DNA of 64,000 nt from DASXZH01 sp036502005 (GTDB lineage Bacteria; Armatimonadota; Fimbriimonadia; Fimbriimonadales; Fimbriimonadaceae): positions 62,001-126,000 of the forward strand of contig DASXZH010000078.1 of the NCBI GenBank assembly GCA_036502005.1, read 5' to 3'. This document shows, piece by piece, positions 52,685 to 61,126 of the stretch (position 1 is the stretch's first letter; each line of letters begins with the position of its first letter). A program made the translations under genes and the position numbers. Under the pieces are notes generated by a model. The model had not been told where the DNA came from, did not search any database, and saw only the letters and a list, made by a program, of their open reading frames with translations.

Positions 52685-54103
52685 ATGAGTATGCAAACAA
52701 TCTCAACCGATCAAGCGTCGCTACCGGATTTCTCCAAACTGGAAGATAGCAACGGCGCAAAGCTGTTGGTCGAGTCGGGCAAGCTTTTTGCAAGAACCCT
52801 GGACAGTCAACGTGCCTACGAAACTTTCAAACATGTTGTACGGAACACTATAGAGTGCGACGCCGTTCTCGTTTCCGCTTATTCCTCTGAAACGCAAATG
52901 ATCCGTTGCGCTTTCGCATTTGTGGATGGGGAAACGATGGATCCGGCGGTCTTTCCCGAGGTCCCTTTTGAGGCGATCCCAGGTCGCGGAATGCAGAGCG
53001 AGGTTATCCGAACCGGGGAGGCGAGGCTATTTGGCGACGTGAGCGACCGTGTTGCCGAAGGCAAAGGCACCTTCTACACGATAGATGAAGAGGGAAGTGT
53101 TGTCCACTTAGAGAAGGGCCAAAGACCCGATACCCAGTTCGCTATTATGGTGCCGGTAAAGCTAGATTCAACCATTATTGGAGTCGCCCAAGTTAGCAAA
53201 GACGGAGGCGCGCCGTTCAGCGAAGAGCAGATGGTTTTTGTGGAGGGGCTCGCCATGCAAATGGCGGCAGCGCTGAAAAACGCCGAACTCTTTCGGCTGA
53301 TGCAAGAGGAGATCTCGGAAAGGATCAAAGCTGAGCAAACTTTGCGCGAACGGGAAGAAGAAGTTGAGCGGCTCAACCACGAGCTTGAGCATCGGGTGAA
53401 GGAAAGGACAGAAGAACTCGGAAAGGCAACGGCCGATATGGAGGGCTTCTGCTACAGCGTTTCTCACGATCTCAGAACTCCCTTAAGAGGTATTAGCGGC
53501 GCAGCCATGATGCTGATGGAGGATTACGGCGATAAGTTTGACGATGAAGGCAAAGACCATCTGAAATCGATGCGCGCGGCGGCCAATAGAATGAGCCAAC
53601 TCATTGATGGCCTGTTGAATTTTTCCCGGCTGGGCCGGCACCAGATGCAGCCCGTCGAAGTCGATCTATCGACCCTGGCAGAGCGTTTAGCGGCTAGCGC
53701 TAAACGCACTTACAACAGCCATGCCGAGGCTGAGATCCAGCCGAACTTGCTTGTAAATGCCGACCAACAGATGATGTCCATGGCGCTGGAAAACTTGCTC
53801 TCAAATGCGGTGAAATTTTCTTCGAAGGTGGAGCATCCGAAGGTGCAGGTAGGGTCCCTCGATAAAGATGGGCAGACGATTTATTACGTTAAGGATAACG
53901 GCGCGGGTTTCGAGCAAGAGTTTGTCGAGAAGATCTTCAAGCCTTTCGAAAGGCTTCATAAGGACTCTGAGTTTCCCGGGACAGGCATTGGCCTTGCAAA
54001 TGTGAAGCGGGTGATCGAGCGTCACGAAGGCAGGATTTGGGCGGAAGGCGAACCTGATAAGGGTGCGACGATCTACTTTACGATTGGCCCCGTGGCCAGT
54101 TAA
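52685..54103 (+). CDS. GAF-domain sensor histidine kinase
   Basis: A soluble two-component sensor with no membrane segment. Residues about 30-200 are a GAF domain (IECDAVLVSAYSSET to GVAQVSKDGGAPFSEEQ). A coiled coil (EISERIKAEQTLREREEEVE) spans about 209-250. The HisKA domain has H261 in SVSHDLRTPLRGI. The HATPase domain has ALENLLSNAVKF (N box), VKDNGAGFEQEFV (G1) and GTGIGLANVKRVIE (G2). The layout resembles phytochrome-like and CheA-independent kinases; no cysteine for a bilin chromophore is evident. The partner response regulator is not adjacent. Confidence 0.9.
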   Translation: MSMQTISTDQASLPDFSKLEDSNGAKLLVESGKLFARTLDSQRAYETFKHVVRNTIECDAVLVSAYSSETQMIRCAFAFVDGETMDPAVFPEVPFEAIPGRGMQSEVIRTGEARLFGDVSDRVAEGKGTFYTIDEEGSVVHLEKGQRPDTQFAIMVPVKLDSTIIGVAQVSKDGGAPFSEEQMVFVEGLAMQMAAALKNAELFRLMQEEISERIKAEQTLREREEEVERLNHELEHRVKERTEELGKATADMEGFCYSVSHDLRTPLRGISGAAMMLMEDYGDKFDDEGKDHLKSMRAAANRMSQLIDGLLNFSRLGRHQMQPVEVDLSTLAERLAASAKRTYNSHAEAEIQPNLLVNADQQMMSMALENLLSNAVKFSSKVEHPKVQVGSLDKDGQTIYYVKDNGAGFEQEFVEKIFKPFERLHKDSEFPGTGIGLANVKRVIERHEGRIWAEGEPDKGATIYFTIGPVAS

Positions 54104-54473
54104 AAGTTTAAGGGGCGCCGATGGGGGTTATACACGCAGCGCCCGCTTGCCTATCAAGAGGATCATTCGCGCGCAGCAACCTGTCATAGTTGCCAGTTGT
54201 TTTTATCCGTCTTCAATAGGGTTTGATGAAAGCCTGTGGGTCCAGGGTCACAGTAAATTGGCAGATTCAAAAAATTGTTAGGTTTTTTATAAATGAAAGG
54301 CCTAAAAGTCTCGTAGTTGAAGCTGTTATCAAGCAAACTTTGTACGTTCGCTATCAGTGTAAATTGCGACGCGAACTTGGCTTATTTTGCTCCATCCTTG
54401 GAGTGAGCCGATTTTCCAGGTCTTGATCTTGAAAAGTGCAAGTGTTTGTTTGTGCGCACAGTTTTGAATATCG
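54104..54473. other. Intergenic region; no gene supported
   Basis: GGGCGC (54112-54117) and GCGCCC (54140-54145) can form a stem just after the kinase stop. The rest is AT-rich and includes TTGTTAGGTTTTTTATAAATG near 54277-54294. No open frame has support. The promoter of the next gene should lie in the last 100 bases. Confidence 0.5.
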
Positions 54474-55586
54474 ATGAAAACCGTAGTCTTTTGCCACTCG
54501 TTAGTTTCAGATTGGAACAGTGGGCACGCCCACTTCATCCGTGGCGTCGTTTCGGAGCTTATTGCTCGCGGCGTTGACGTAATCGTGTACGAGCCGAAAG
54601 ACTCTTGGAATGCGATCAACTTGCTTGAGGAATATGGGCAGGGAGCTCTAGAAGGATTTAAAGAAGCCTATCCGGACCTCGTTTCGCGATCTTACGATCC
54701 TGCGACGATCGATCTAAACAAGGCACTTTCCGGAGCAGACGCGGTTTTGGTCCACGAGTGGAACAACCTCGATCTTATTCGTCGCATCGGTGAGCACCAT
54801 AAGACCAAGGGCCATTATGTGCTTCTGTTCCACGATTCCCACCATAGGTCGGCCGAGGAACTGGAAGACGCAGGGAAGTATGACCTCCGAAATTACGATG
54901 GCGTTTTGGCCTTCGGAAACGTGGTTCGTGACCTCTATCTTAACAACGGCTGGATCGACCAGGCTTGGACCTGGCACGAGGCGGCCGACACAAGGCTTTT
55001 CCACCCCATTGTTTCCCATAAGGAAGGGGATCTCGTATGGTTCGGCAACTGGTCGGACGATGAACGGGCAATCGAGATTCGGGAATTTCTTATCGAGCCG
55101 GTGAAGCAGTTGGGCATTCGTGCCAAGGTTTTTGGAACGAACTATCCCACCGAAGCGGTTCGCGAGCTTGAGAGAGCTGGCATAGAGTTTGGCGGTTGGC
55201 TGCCAGATTATCGGGTGCCGGAAGTTTTTGCGAAGTATCGAATGACGATCCATATCCCCCGCCGGGCTTACGTTCGCGCTCTGCCCGGGATCCCAACCGT
55301 TCGCATGTATGAAGCTTTGGCTTGCGCCATTCCCCTTATTTCCACGCCCTGGAGAGATACCGAGCGCTTGTTTACTAAGGCTGACTTTTTGGGAGCCAGA
55401 AATGGGGAAGAAATGGAGGCGCAAATCTCTTGGGTTCTTCACCACGAGGCCGCTGCGAGGGAGATTGCCTCTCACGGCCGCCGAACGGTGCTGGAAAGCC
55501 ACACCTGCAGCCACCGTGCGGACGAGTTCTTGCAGATCGTGGACAACGCGCAACGAGACCTGATCGTGCGGCGCGAATCAGCTTAA
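54474..55586 (+). CDS. Glycosyltransferase, CgeB/GT-B-like
   Basis: The start FCHSLVSDWNSGHAHFIRGVVSELIARGVDVIVYEP is a GT-B acceptor domain. DAVLVHEWNNLDLIRRIG, FHDSHHRSAEE and LVWFGNWSDDERAIEI mark the hinge. The donor side is VPEVFAKYRMTIHIPRRAY and MYEALACAIPLISTPW with RLFTKADFLGARNGEEM. The pattern matches glycosyltransferases of the CgeB/spore-maturation group. The sugar is unknown. It stands alone on the plus strand. Confidence 0.8.
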   Translation: MKTVVFCHSLVSDWNSGHAHFIRGVVSELIARGVDVIVYEPKDSWNAINLLEEYGQGALEGFKEAYPDLVSRSYDPATIDLNKALSGADAVLVHEWNNLDLIRRIGEHHKTKGHYVLLFHDSHHRSAEELEDAGKYDLRNYDGVLAFGNVVRDLYLNNGWIDQAWTWHEAADTRLFHPIVSHKEGDLVWFGNWSDDERAIEIREFLIEPVKQLGIRAKVFGTNYPTEAVRELERAGIEFGGWLPDYRVPEVFAKYRMTIHIPRRAYVRALPGIPTVRMYEALACAIPLISTPWRDTERLFTKADFLGARNGEEMEAQISWVLHHEAAAREIASHGRRTVLESHTCSHRADEFLQIVDNAQRDLIVRRESA

Positions 55587-55649
55587 TGGGGTGACGGGTA
55601 ACGGCATAAACGCTGGGGAGCCAGACCCTGCATTCTCTGATCCACAAAC

Positions 55650-55702
55650 CTCTCCCGGATGGAGAGGTCGGTGAGTCCCCGAACCGGGAGAGGCGCGAAC
55701 CG
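55650..55702. repeat. Dispersed repeat with an internal inverted pair
   Basis: CCTCTCCCGGATGGAGAGG (about 55651-55669) is a short hairpin. GAACCGGGAGAGGCGCGA (55683-55700) also occurs at 33779-33796. It lies between convergent genes (stops at 55586 and 55768). Confidence 0.65.
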
Positions 55703-55767
55703 CAAGCTTGGAAATGTTAACGCTTAGCCCGTCGAGGACTGGTCACCAACGATCAGTTCAAAATAGA

Positions 55768-57096
55768 TTAGCGGCGCCCCCCCCAATAGCTTGTGCGGCC
55801 GACTTCCGTGAAGCCGCGTTTGGCGTAAAAGTCACCGGCACCGGCGGGCGCGTCGTAGGCATCTAGTCGGATGGCGTCTGCCGGCCAGTTTCTGGCTAAT
55901 TCTTGCGCTTGCACAAGGAGGGATCTACCAAGGCCCTTTCTTTGGAGGTCAGGGATGACGGCCATTGCTGTGAGGTAGAGGGGCTTTTTGGCGGACGTAA
56001 AGTAGCTGATGTCGACGGACCAGGGTTTTCTAGTGGTGAGAGCCAACGAGCCGACGATTTGGCCATTTTCGCGGGCTATGAACAAAGTCGACCTGCGCAT
56101 TTCAAATAACGTCTGTTTTTCGCTGCCTGCGCGCGCTGCCCAGTATCCGGGGCCGAATTGTTCGGCGAGGCGATCGCTGATCGCTTGTCGGAAGGCGATT
56201 ATTTCTTGGACGTCTTCTGGGGAAGCGGGCAAGAGTTTCGCCTTCATGGGAAGAATGCTACTTTCAAACGCTTGAATATAGCTGGCGCAACAGATTATTA
56301 AGAACATAACAGCCAGGGACGTGGTTTGTTTGGTCTCAAAATAGGGCCCAATAACCCGGTGCGGTGTTTCTGCTCCTTCCATGTGTACATCTAAAACGCC
56401 ATTGCTGTAACTGGTTACGACCAGGACCTTCTTCAATAGATCCCATCGCCCCGACCATGCAATTGGTTGGGACGGCTCCGCGAGAGACTGTGAGCGGATC
56501 AGAATCGTTGGCTCGTGCATATGAGTATCTCCCGCAAAAACATCCTCCACAAGTGAAGGACTGACTTGGCGCATGTATGTATGAGGCACCTGGAAAGTAC
56601 CCAAGATTGTGGGCTGCACTGCGTATTTAGAAGCCACATCGGGAATAAATGGTCGTTGAGGGCGCCTGTCGTTATGCCAGAAGTCCACGCGCGACAGTGT
56701 CACCGCGAGTGCTTCTGCGGTCAGTTCCGGTGTGTTGACAGTGGCCCAATAATCGCCCGCTGAGAAGGAAGCATTCCATTTATTGGAGCTTTGTTGGTAT
56801 GAAGCAGCGAAATCTCCCGATGGAGAAAGCGAGACGTCTACAGATCGTTCACCAATAACAGCCAAGAAAAATGAAGATCGGAGGTCTCGTTCTCGCAATA
56901 CGGCCGCAACGGCGCCCGTGTTGTCGTACCAACGGAAAAAGATATTAAGGCCGTCAGGCGCGACAAGTTTAGCTAAACGACCATGTTCCGTATCGCTGTA
57001 ATTAACGTCCCAACTGGGGGGCAGCGTTACGCAGGGTCCGTTTGGATTCTGCTTGGCAAGGGCGGAGGCAAGAAGCACGCTGGCGATCAGAATCAT
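55768..57096 (-). CDS. Secreted-domain/GNAT acetyltransferase fusion
   Basis: Residues 1-14 are a signal peptide. Residues about 20-255 form an unrecognised extracytoplasmic domain with beta-type segments. SLAVMFLIICCASYI (about 259-273) is a possible membrane segment. From Met284 there is a GNAT N-acetyltransferase: ASPEDVQEIIAFRQAI, TAMAVIPDLQRKGLGRSLL (acetyl-CoA loop Q/R-x-x-G-x-G), FYAKRGFTEVGRTSYW. The topology could work as outside domain, membrane, then cytoplasmic enzyme. The GNAT could also be a separate gene from ATG 56247, since TAGCAT lies seven bases before it. Confidence 0.7.
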   Translation of the reverse strand: MILIASVLLASALAKQNPNGPCVTLPPSWDVNYSDTEHGRLAKLVAPDGLNIFFRWYDNTGAVAAVLRERDLRSSFFLAVIGERSVDVSLSPSGDFAASYQQSSNKWNASFSAGDYWATVNTPELTAEALAVTLSRVDFWHNDRRPQRPFIPDVASKYAVQPTILGTFQVPHTYMRQVSPSLVEDVFAGDTHMHEPTILIRSQSLAEPSQPIAWSGRWDLLKKVLVVTSYSNGVLDVHMEGAETPHRVIGPYFETKQTTSLAVMFLIICCASYIQAFESSILPMKAKLLPASPEDVQEIIAFRQAISDRLAEQFGPGYWAARAGSEKQTLFEMRRSTLFIARENGQIVGSLALTTRKPWSVDISYFTSAKKPLYLTAMAVIPDLQRKGLGRSLLVQAQELARNWPADAIRLDAYDAPAGAGDFYAKRGFTEVGRTSYWGGRR

Positions 57097-57365
57097 GCGA
57101 TTATGACGTGTCGACGGATAGCAGAGTTACAGTAGCCGGAGAAGGGACAAACTAAATCGTTCTGATAATATTGATTATGAACACCGACAAGGCTTTTGGC
57201 ACGTATGATACCCTTCTCTTTCTCAGCGATTCATTAAAATGCCAAACCAGTCAGTCCACGCGGCTTCATTGCTGCGCTTTATTCTAACTATTCACGGTAA
57301 GATTTAGGTTGCAGAAACGTTTCAGCATATTTGCTAGTTGAAAGGTTTAGTTTCCTGAGTCAAAG

Positions 57366-58658
57366 ATGATCACAGCCCTAATTTTCCTTGCCATTCCCAA
57401 AACCGTCCCCCTGCGTGGGATGGCCCTCCTGGACGATATCTCCCACCGTGCGTTCAACTATTTCTGGGAGCAATCCCCGCATACATTCGCCCTCGACCGC
57501 GCGCCAAACTATCCAGGCGTTGCGCCAAGGCCGGCCAGCAATAACCCTGCGAGCATTGCAACCATCGGTTTCGAGCTATCAGCCTGCGCCATTGGGGCTC
57601 ATAACCGCTGGGTTTCCCGAAAAGACGCCCTCAATCGCGCTATTGAAACAGCGGAAACGATGTTCACAAAGGCTCCGGAAAAGGACGGCTGGTTCTACCA
57701 CTGGATCAATCCGGACGACCAGTCCATTATGTGGGGCAGCGAGGTCTCGACCATCGATTCGGCGATCTATTTCGACGGTCTGATGCTGGCGGATGGTTTC
57801 TTTAAAGACCCTCGGCTAACAGAAATCGCGAATAAGACTTTCGCCCGTATCAACTGGAACTTCTTTTTAACCAATGATGGCAAAATGCCAAATGAGACCT
57901 TCTTTTCAATGGGATACCACGAAAATGCCGGCTTTTTGGATGCTCGATGGCGCGACTTTAATGAGCTCATGACGCTGGAGATCCCCGCCTACGCCCTTTG
58001 GGATAAGATGCCGATTGCCAGTTGGGATAAGTGGGATCGAGACGCGGTTGAATACGACGGCTTACACTTCTTCCGCGGCGGGGCCCTCTTTATGCACCAG
58101 ATGGCGGAAGGCTTTTTTGACTTCAAAAACCGGCGGGATCGCTTAGGATACGACTACTGGGTGGATGGCAAGAACGCCACCCTCGCGCAAATCGCTTACT
58201 GCAAAGCGAATCCTCAGCACTATGAAGGCTACGGAGCCAATATCTGGGGATTGAGCGCGTGCGACGTTCCGGATGGCTACGATGCCAACGGCGCCCCGGT
58301 AGATGTTCACGATACGGGAACTCTGGCACCTGCAGCTGCGGTGGCAAGCGCGCCGTTCACGCCCGAGGAAAGCATGAAGGCGGCCGATGCCTTTGTGAAG
58401 CAATACCCGGATAGCTACGGCATTTATGGATTTACAACCGGCCTTAACCCAAGTAAGCACTGGCATTCCGATTTCGTGATCGGGATCGATCTTGGCCAGG
58501 TGATGCTGAACATCGAGAACTATCGGGACAACGGACCGCACAGTTGGATGATGTCCCAACCTCGAGTTAAGAAGGCATTTGAGCGAATTGGTTTAAAGGT
58601 TACGTCTGAAGGGCCGGTTAACTCTCGGGCGCTTTACGTTGAACCTAAGGGGAGTTAG
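57366..58658 (+). CDS. GH144-like (putative glucoamylase) glycoside hydrolase
   Basis: The start at 57366 gives a short hydrophobic N-terminus (MITALIFLAIPKTVPL), probably an export signal. The rest is an (alpha/alpha)6-type protein of the glucoamylase-like family associated with beta-1,2-glucan cleavage: AFNYFWEQS, STIDSAIYFDGLMLADGFF, NFFLTNDGKMPNETFFSMGYHENAGFLDARW, NPQHYEGYGANIWGLSACDVPDGYDANG, and HWHSDFVIGIDLGQVMLNIENYRD. The endo-beta-1,2-glucanase assignment is by family. The stop overlaps a remnant of a redoxin gene on the minus strand. Confidence 0.82.
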   Translation: MITALIFLAIPKTVPLRGMALLDDISHRAFNYFWEQSPHTFALDRAPNYPGVAPRPASNNPASIATIGFELSACAIGAHNRWVSRKDALNRAIETAETMFTKAPEKDGWFYHWINPDDQSIMWGSEVSTIDSAIYFDGLMLADGFFKDPRLTEIANKTFARINWNFFLTNDGKMPNETFFSMGYHENAGFLDARWRDFNELMTLEIPAYALWDKMPIASWDKWDRDAVEYDGLHFFRGGALFMHQMAEGFFDFKNRRDRLGYDYWVDGKNATLAQIAYCKANPQHYEGYGANIWGLSACDVPDGYDANGAPVDVHDTGTLAPAAAVASAPFTPEESMKAADAFVKQYPDSYGIYGFTTGLNPSKHWHSDFVIGIDLGQVMLNIENYRDNGPHSWMMSQPRVKKAFERIGLKVTSEGPVNSRALYVEPKGS

Positions 58659-58936
58659 GGATTCTCGATTTGGGAGGCCTGACAGTGAGTCAAAGTGGGC
58701 ACCTAAGGCCCCCATGCCAACCCTTATTGCATTTCCTGCATCTTCTTGCTGGGGAGTCATTTTCATAGCGGCCGGGATATTGTAATCGCCCACCACTAAA
58801 TGCTGAAGCGCGTAAGGAAAGCCCGGTGCGATAGGCGCGCCAAACCAGGCTACTCTTCCCTTCCGGTCAACCACAAAAAGCCTGGGAATATAGTTCAAAC
58901 CCGCGTCCAAAGGCTCGTGGCCATCCTAGCTCTTGA
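58593..58936 (-). pseudogene. Remnant of a thioredoxin-like/redoxin gene (5' part missing)
   Basis: Read on the minus strand after an in-frame TAG, the frame gives IPRLFVVDRKGRVAWFGAP, the C-terminal TlpA/redoxin-type block (proline strand, then D-x-x-G). The CxxC-bearing N-terminal half is not present upstream. The frame ends inside the GH144 gene with a 66-base overlap, an unusual place for a functional gene. It is most likely a truncated pseudogene. Confidence 0.4.
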
Positions 58937-59264
58937 ACCTTCGGACGCTTCTTAAAAGATGACCGAGCTGCGGGACCTTCCGTGGTCCCTCCCTCGCCGA
59001 TCCGTCTTTGCCATCACGAGTAGTTTTACGCCCTTTTTGAACCCGAAGGATAGGTAGAAGTGGTACTGATTTGGCCACAGAATTAAATTTCGCAAAACAA
59101 CGGTTAGACAATTCTTGCAGTACAGGTGTTCTGGCAGAGATAGCTAGACATTGTCACTCGTTACTTCGGAAAGTGTCACGCAAAGACGCGAAGCTCGCAA
59201 AGAATTGAGGGAGTCGAACTGTGCCCAATTGCACCTTTCTCACTTCCTCCAGCGTATCCACACT
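58937..59264. other. Intergenic region; no gene supported
   Basis: This stretch lies between the redoxin remnant and the lipoprotein gene. The minus-strand frame 58926-59111 shows no family features. No promoter is clear. No repeat pair is seen. Confidence 0.4.
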
Positions 59265-59723
59265 ATGGATAAAAAAGGCGCTCTAGCCCTCAGCCTCGGA
59301 ATGTTGCTCCTTGCAGGGTGCAAGGGTGGAAGCGTTCAGCAGGGTGCTACAGGCGGTTCTAATACTCTCGTTGGAACCTGGAAAGGGACCGAGCCGAATC
59401 CAATGAAGAACATGAAAATGATGGGAGGCTCGACGAACACACAGACGGCTAACATTGCACTTACCTATAAATTCAACCAAGACGGGTCATTTAGCATAAC
59501 TTCTGATTCAGGGCCAATTTCATCCGAACTTGACGGCAACTATACCTATGCCGAAACCACAAAGCTGCTGAATACAAAACTCGTTAGCATGAAAATCGGA
59601 AGCAAGGGGAGCAAGGCTCCGATATCTGGTAACACAAGCAAGTCAGAAACGATTACCTGGAAAACGCCAAACGAATTTGTGGTCAGTGCTGGGCCTGCCG
59701 ATGTCGATTTGAAGCGGCAGTAG
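59265..59723 (+). CDS. Lipoprotein with lipocalin-like beta barrel pattern
   Basis: The frame is open from 59151, but ATG 59265 begins the lipoprotein signal KKGALALSLGMLLLAGC (lipobox LAGC). The mature part has LVGTWKGTEPN, then IALTYKFNQDGSFSITSDSG, LDGNYTYAETT and PNEFVVSAG, with a W-K/x-G start and alternating strands. This fits lipocalin-like/YceI-size domains in small exported proteins. The ligand is unknown. The gene is followed by the zinc-ribbon protein at 59797. Confidence 0.7.
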   Translation: MDKKGALALSLGMLLLAGCKGGSVQQGATGGSNTLVGTWKGTEPNPMKNMKMMGGSTNTQTANIALTYKFNQDGSFSITSDSGPISSELDGNYTYAETTKLLNTKLVSMKIGSKGSKAPISGNTSKSETITWKTPNEFVVSAGPADVDLKRQ

Positions 59724-59796
59724 ATTCCTCAAAAAAGTCTTAACGCCAGTCAAATTTGCTATCTCTTCAGGCGGCCACGTTTCCGATGATTAATAC

Positions 59797-61107
59797 GTGG
59801 CTGGAAAGAAATGTCCCAAATGTTCGGAACTCAATGGTGAACTCTCAAGTCGCTGCTGGCAATGCGGCACGCGATTCGACGGAAAGAGAGACCAAAGGTC
59901 ATTTTCATTCCTCGGACCGTTTATAGTTGTTTCCGTAGTTGTCGTCATCTGTACATGCGTTGGCCTATTTGCACTTAGGGTCAAGAAACAAGCCGTGTTA
60001 CTCGCTCATCGGCATGCACCCGTCGATGTCAAGGCAGCCGAGACGATCGGGGCGCTCGAAAATGCTCACGAGGCATCCAAGCCTGGCAGCAGCTTTACTC
60101 AATTCCTGCCAACGATGAAGGTTGTTAAGTCTTCCGTTAAAGAATATGTTTCCACTCACGACAAGAAAGCCAGACTGACCAAACAGCTTTATGGCCTTAT
60201 GATTGTCCAAGAGGATATTCAAGCGCTTTGGGCAAGGCAAATAAAGCACAAGGGCGATGGATTTACTTCGGCCGATCCGGATCAGAAGAAAATGATCGAC
60301 TTAATCTTGGCTAAGATGCCTGAAGCTCGCGATCTGATCACGACGAAGAAAGGCTCCGACGGGCAACCTAGCGTATATGTTCTTCCCTACTCGGCGACGA
60401 GAGCTGCCTTTTGGAAGCGATCAGCGCTAGCTTTAGAAGAAGTTCGAGCCGAAGCCGATCTGCCTACCCATCCTACATTGGCCTCAGAGGGCAATATCCT
60501 CTATAAGCCAAGCAGAACGATTGCTCATCCCAAAGATCTCAGAAATCCATTTTCTCCCACGCATTCGGCCTCTCTGGTAAAGCCTAGAGGAACGGCAGTG
60601 GCCGATTCGCTTCACGCCAAGGCAAAGCCCATAGTTGGCGCTGCTTCGCAACCGATGGTTGCCGCCAAAGGCAAGCATCTAAGTGGAGACGCTAAAGACG
60701 CGCTGTCTTCCCTTGCCAAGCTAGATTTAACCTATCAGCAAGGTATTAAGCCCTTTGCCGCACAGCTAAAGGTCAGCCATCTCAAGGTCGCTGCATATAT
60801 CAAAGCCCACGGCGCGAACGATCCGCTGGCGAAGAAAATGATGTTTGTGATGGGAATGGAAACCGGCGTTGAAATGAGTTGGCAGCAAAAGCTGCGCACG
60901 GGAAGCCAAGACCTGCAGGTCACGGGCGGGCGCGATAAAGCGGAACTGGATAGCATTGTCCGCACTGCTCCCGAGCTTAAATCGAAGGTGGTTACGCGCT
61001 CCAGGCCCGGAACATCGCCCATTTACAGCCTCAGCTTTGATGCGATCATCCAAGCGCTTCGCGCCCGAGCCGATGCGCTTTTGATATCGGCCAACAACGC
61101 GGCCTAA
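59797..61107 (+). CDS. Zinc-ribbon membrane protein, 436 aa
   Basis: GTG 59797 gives an N-terminal zinc ribbon with two CxxC pairs (CPKCSELNGELSSRCWQCGT, residues 5-24), then a membrane segment (FIVVSVVVVICTCVGLFAL, about 45-63). The soluble part of about 370 residues is on the other side of the membrane and is Lys/Ala-rich. It contains two similar halves: FLPTMKVVKSSVKEYVSTHD and GIKPFAAQLKVSHLKVAAYIKAHG, each followed by an LxxKM(M) helix and a region ending in TRAAFWKRSALALEEVRAEA or SFDAIIQALRARADALL. It appears to be a duplicated module of unknown function. Zinc-ribbon/TM proteins are common sensors or assembly factors. Confidence 0.7.
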   Translation: MAGKKCPKCSELNGELSSRCWQCGTRFDGKRDQRSFSFLGPFIVVSVVVVICTCVGLFALRVKKQAVLLAHRHAPVDVKAAETIGALENAHEASKPGSSFTQFLPTMKVVKSSVKEYVSTHDKKARLTKQLYGLMIVQEDIQALWARQIKHKGDGFTSADPDQKKMIDLILAKMPEARDLITTKKGSDGQPSVYVLPYSATRAAFWKRSALALEEVRAEADLPTHPTLASEGNILYKPSRTIAHPKDLRNPFSPTHSASLVKPRGTAVADSLHAKAKPIVGAASQPMVAAKGKHLSGDAKDALSSLAKLDLTYQQGIKPFAAQLKVSHLKVAAYIKAHGANDPLAKKMMFVMGMETGVEMSWQQKLRTGSQDLQVTGGRDKAELDSIVRTAPELKSKVVTRSRPGTSPIYSLSFDAIIQALRARADALLISANNAA

Positions 61108-61115
61108 TCGCGTTC

Positions 61116-61121
61116 TAAAAT
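61116..61121 (+). promoter_or_regulatory. -10 box TAAAAT of the Fpg gene
   Basis: TAAAAT is five bases before the GTG at 61127 and shortly after the preceding stop (61105-61107). The arrangement is the same as for the genes at 42513 and 43816. Confidence 0.55.
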
Positions 61122-61126
61122 GGGAG

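Noticed and set aside
54714..55553. A 279-codon minus-strand open frame
   Set aside because: It lies inside the glycosyltransferase at 54474-55586, which has clear motifs on the plus strand.
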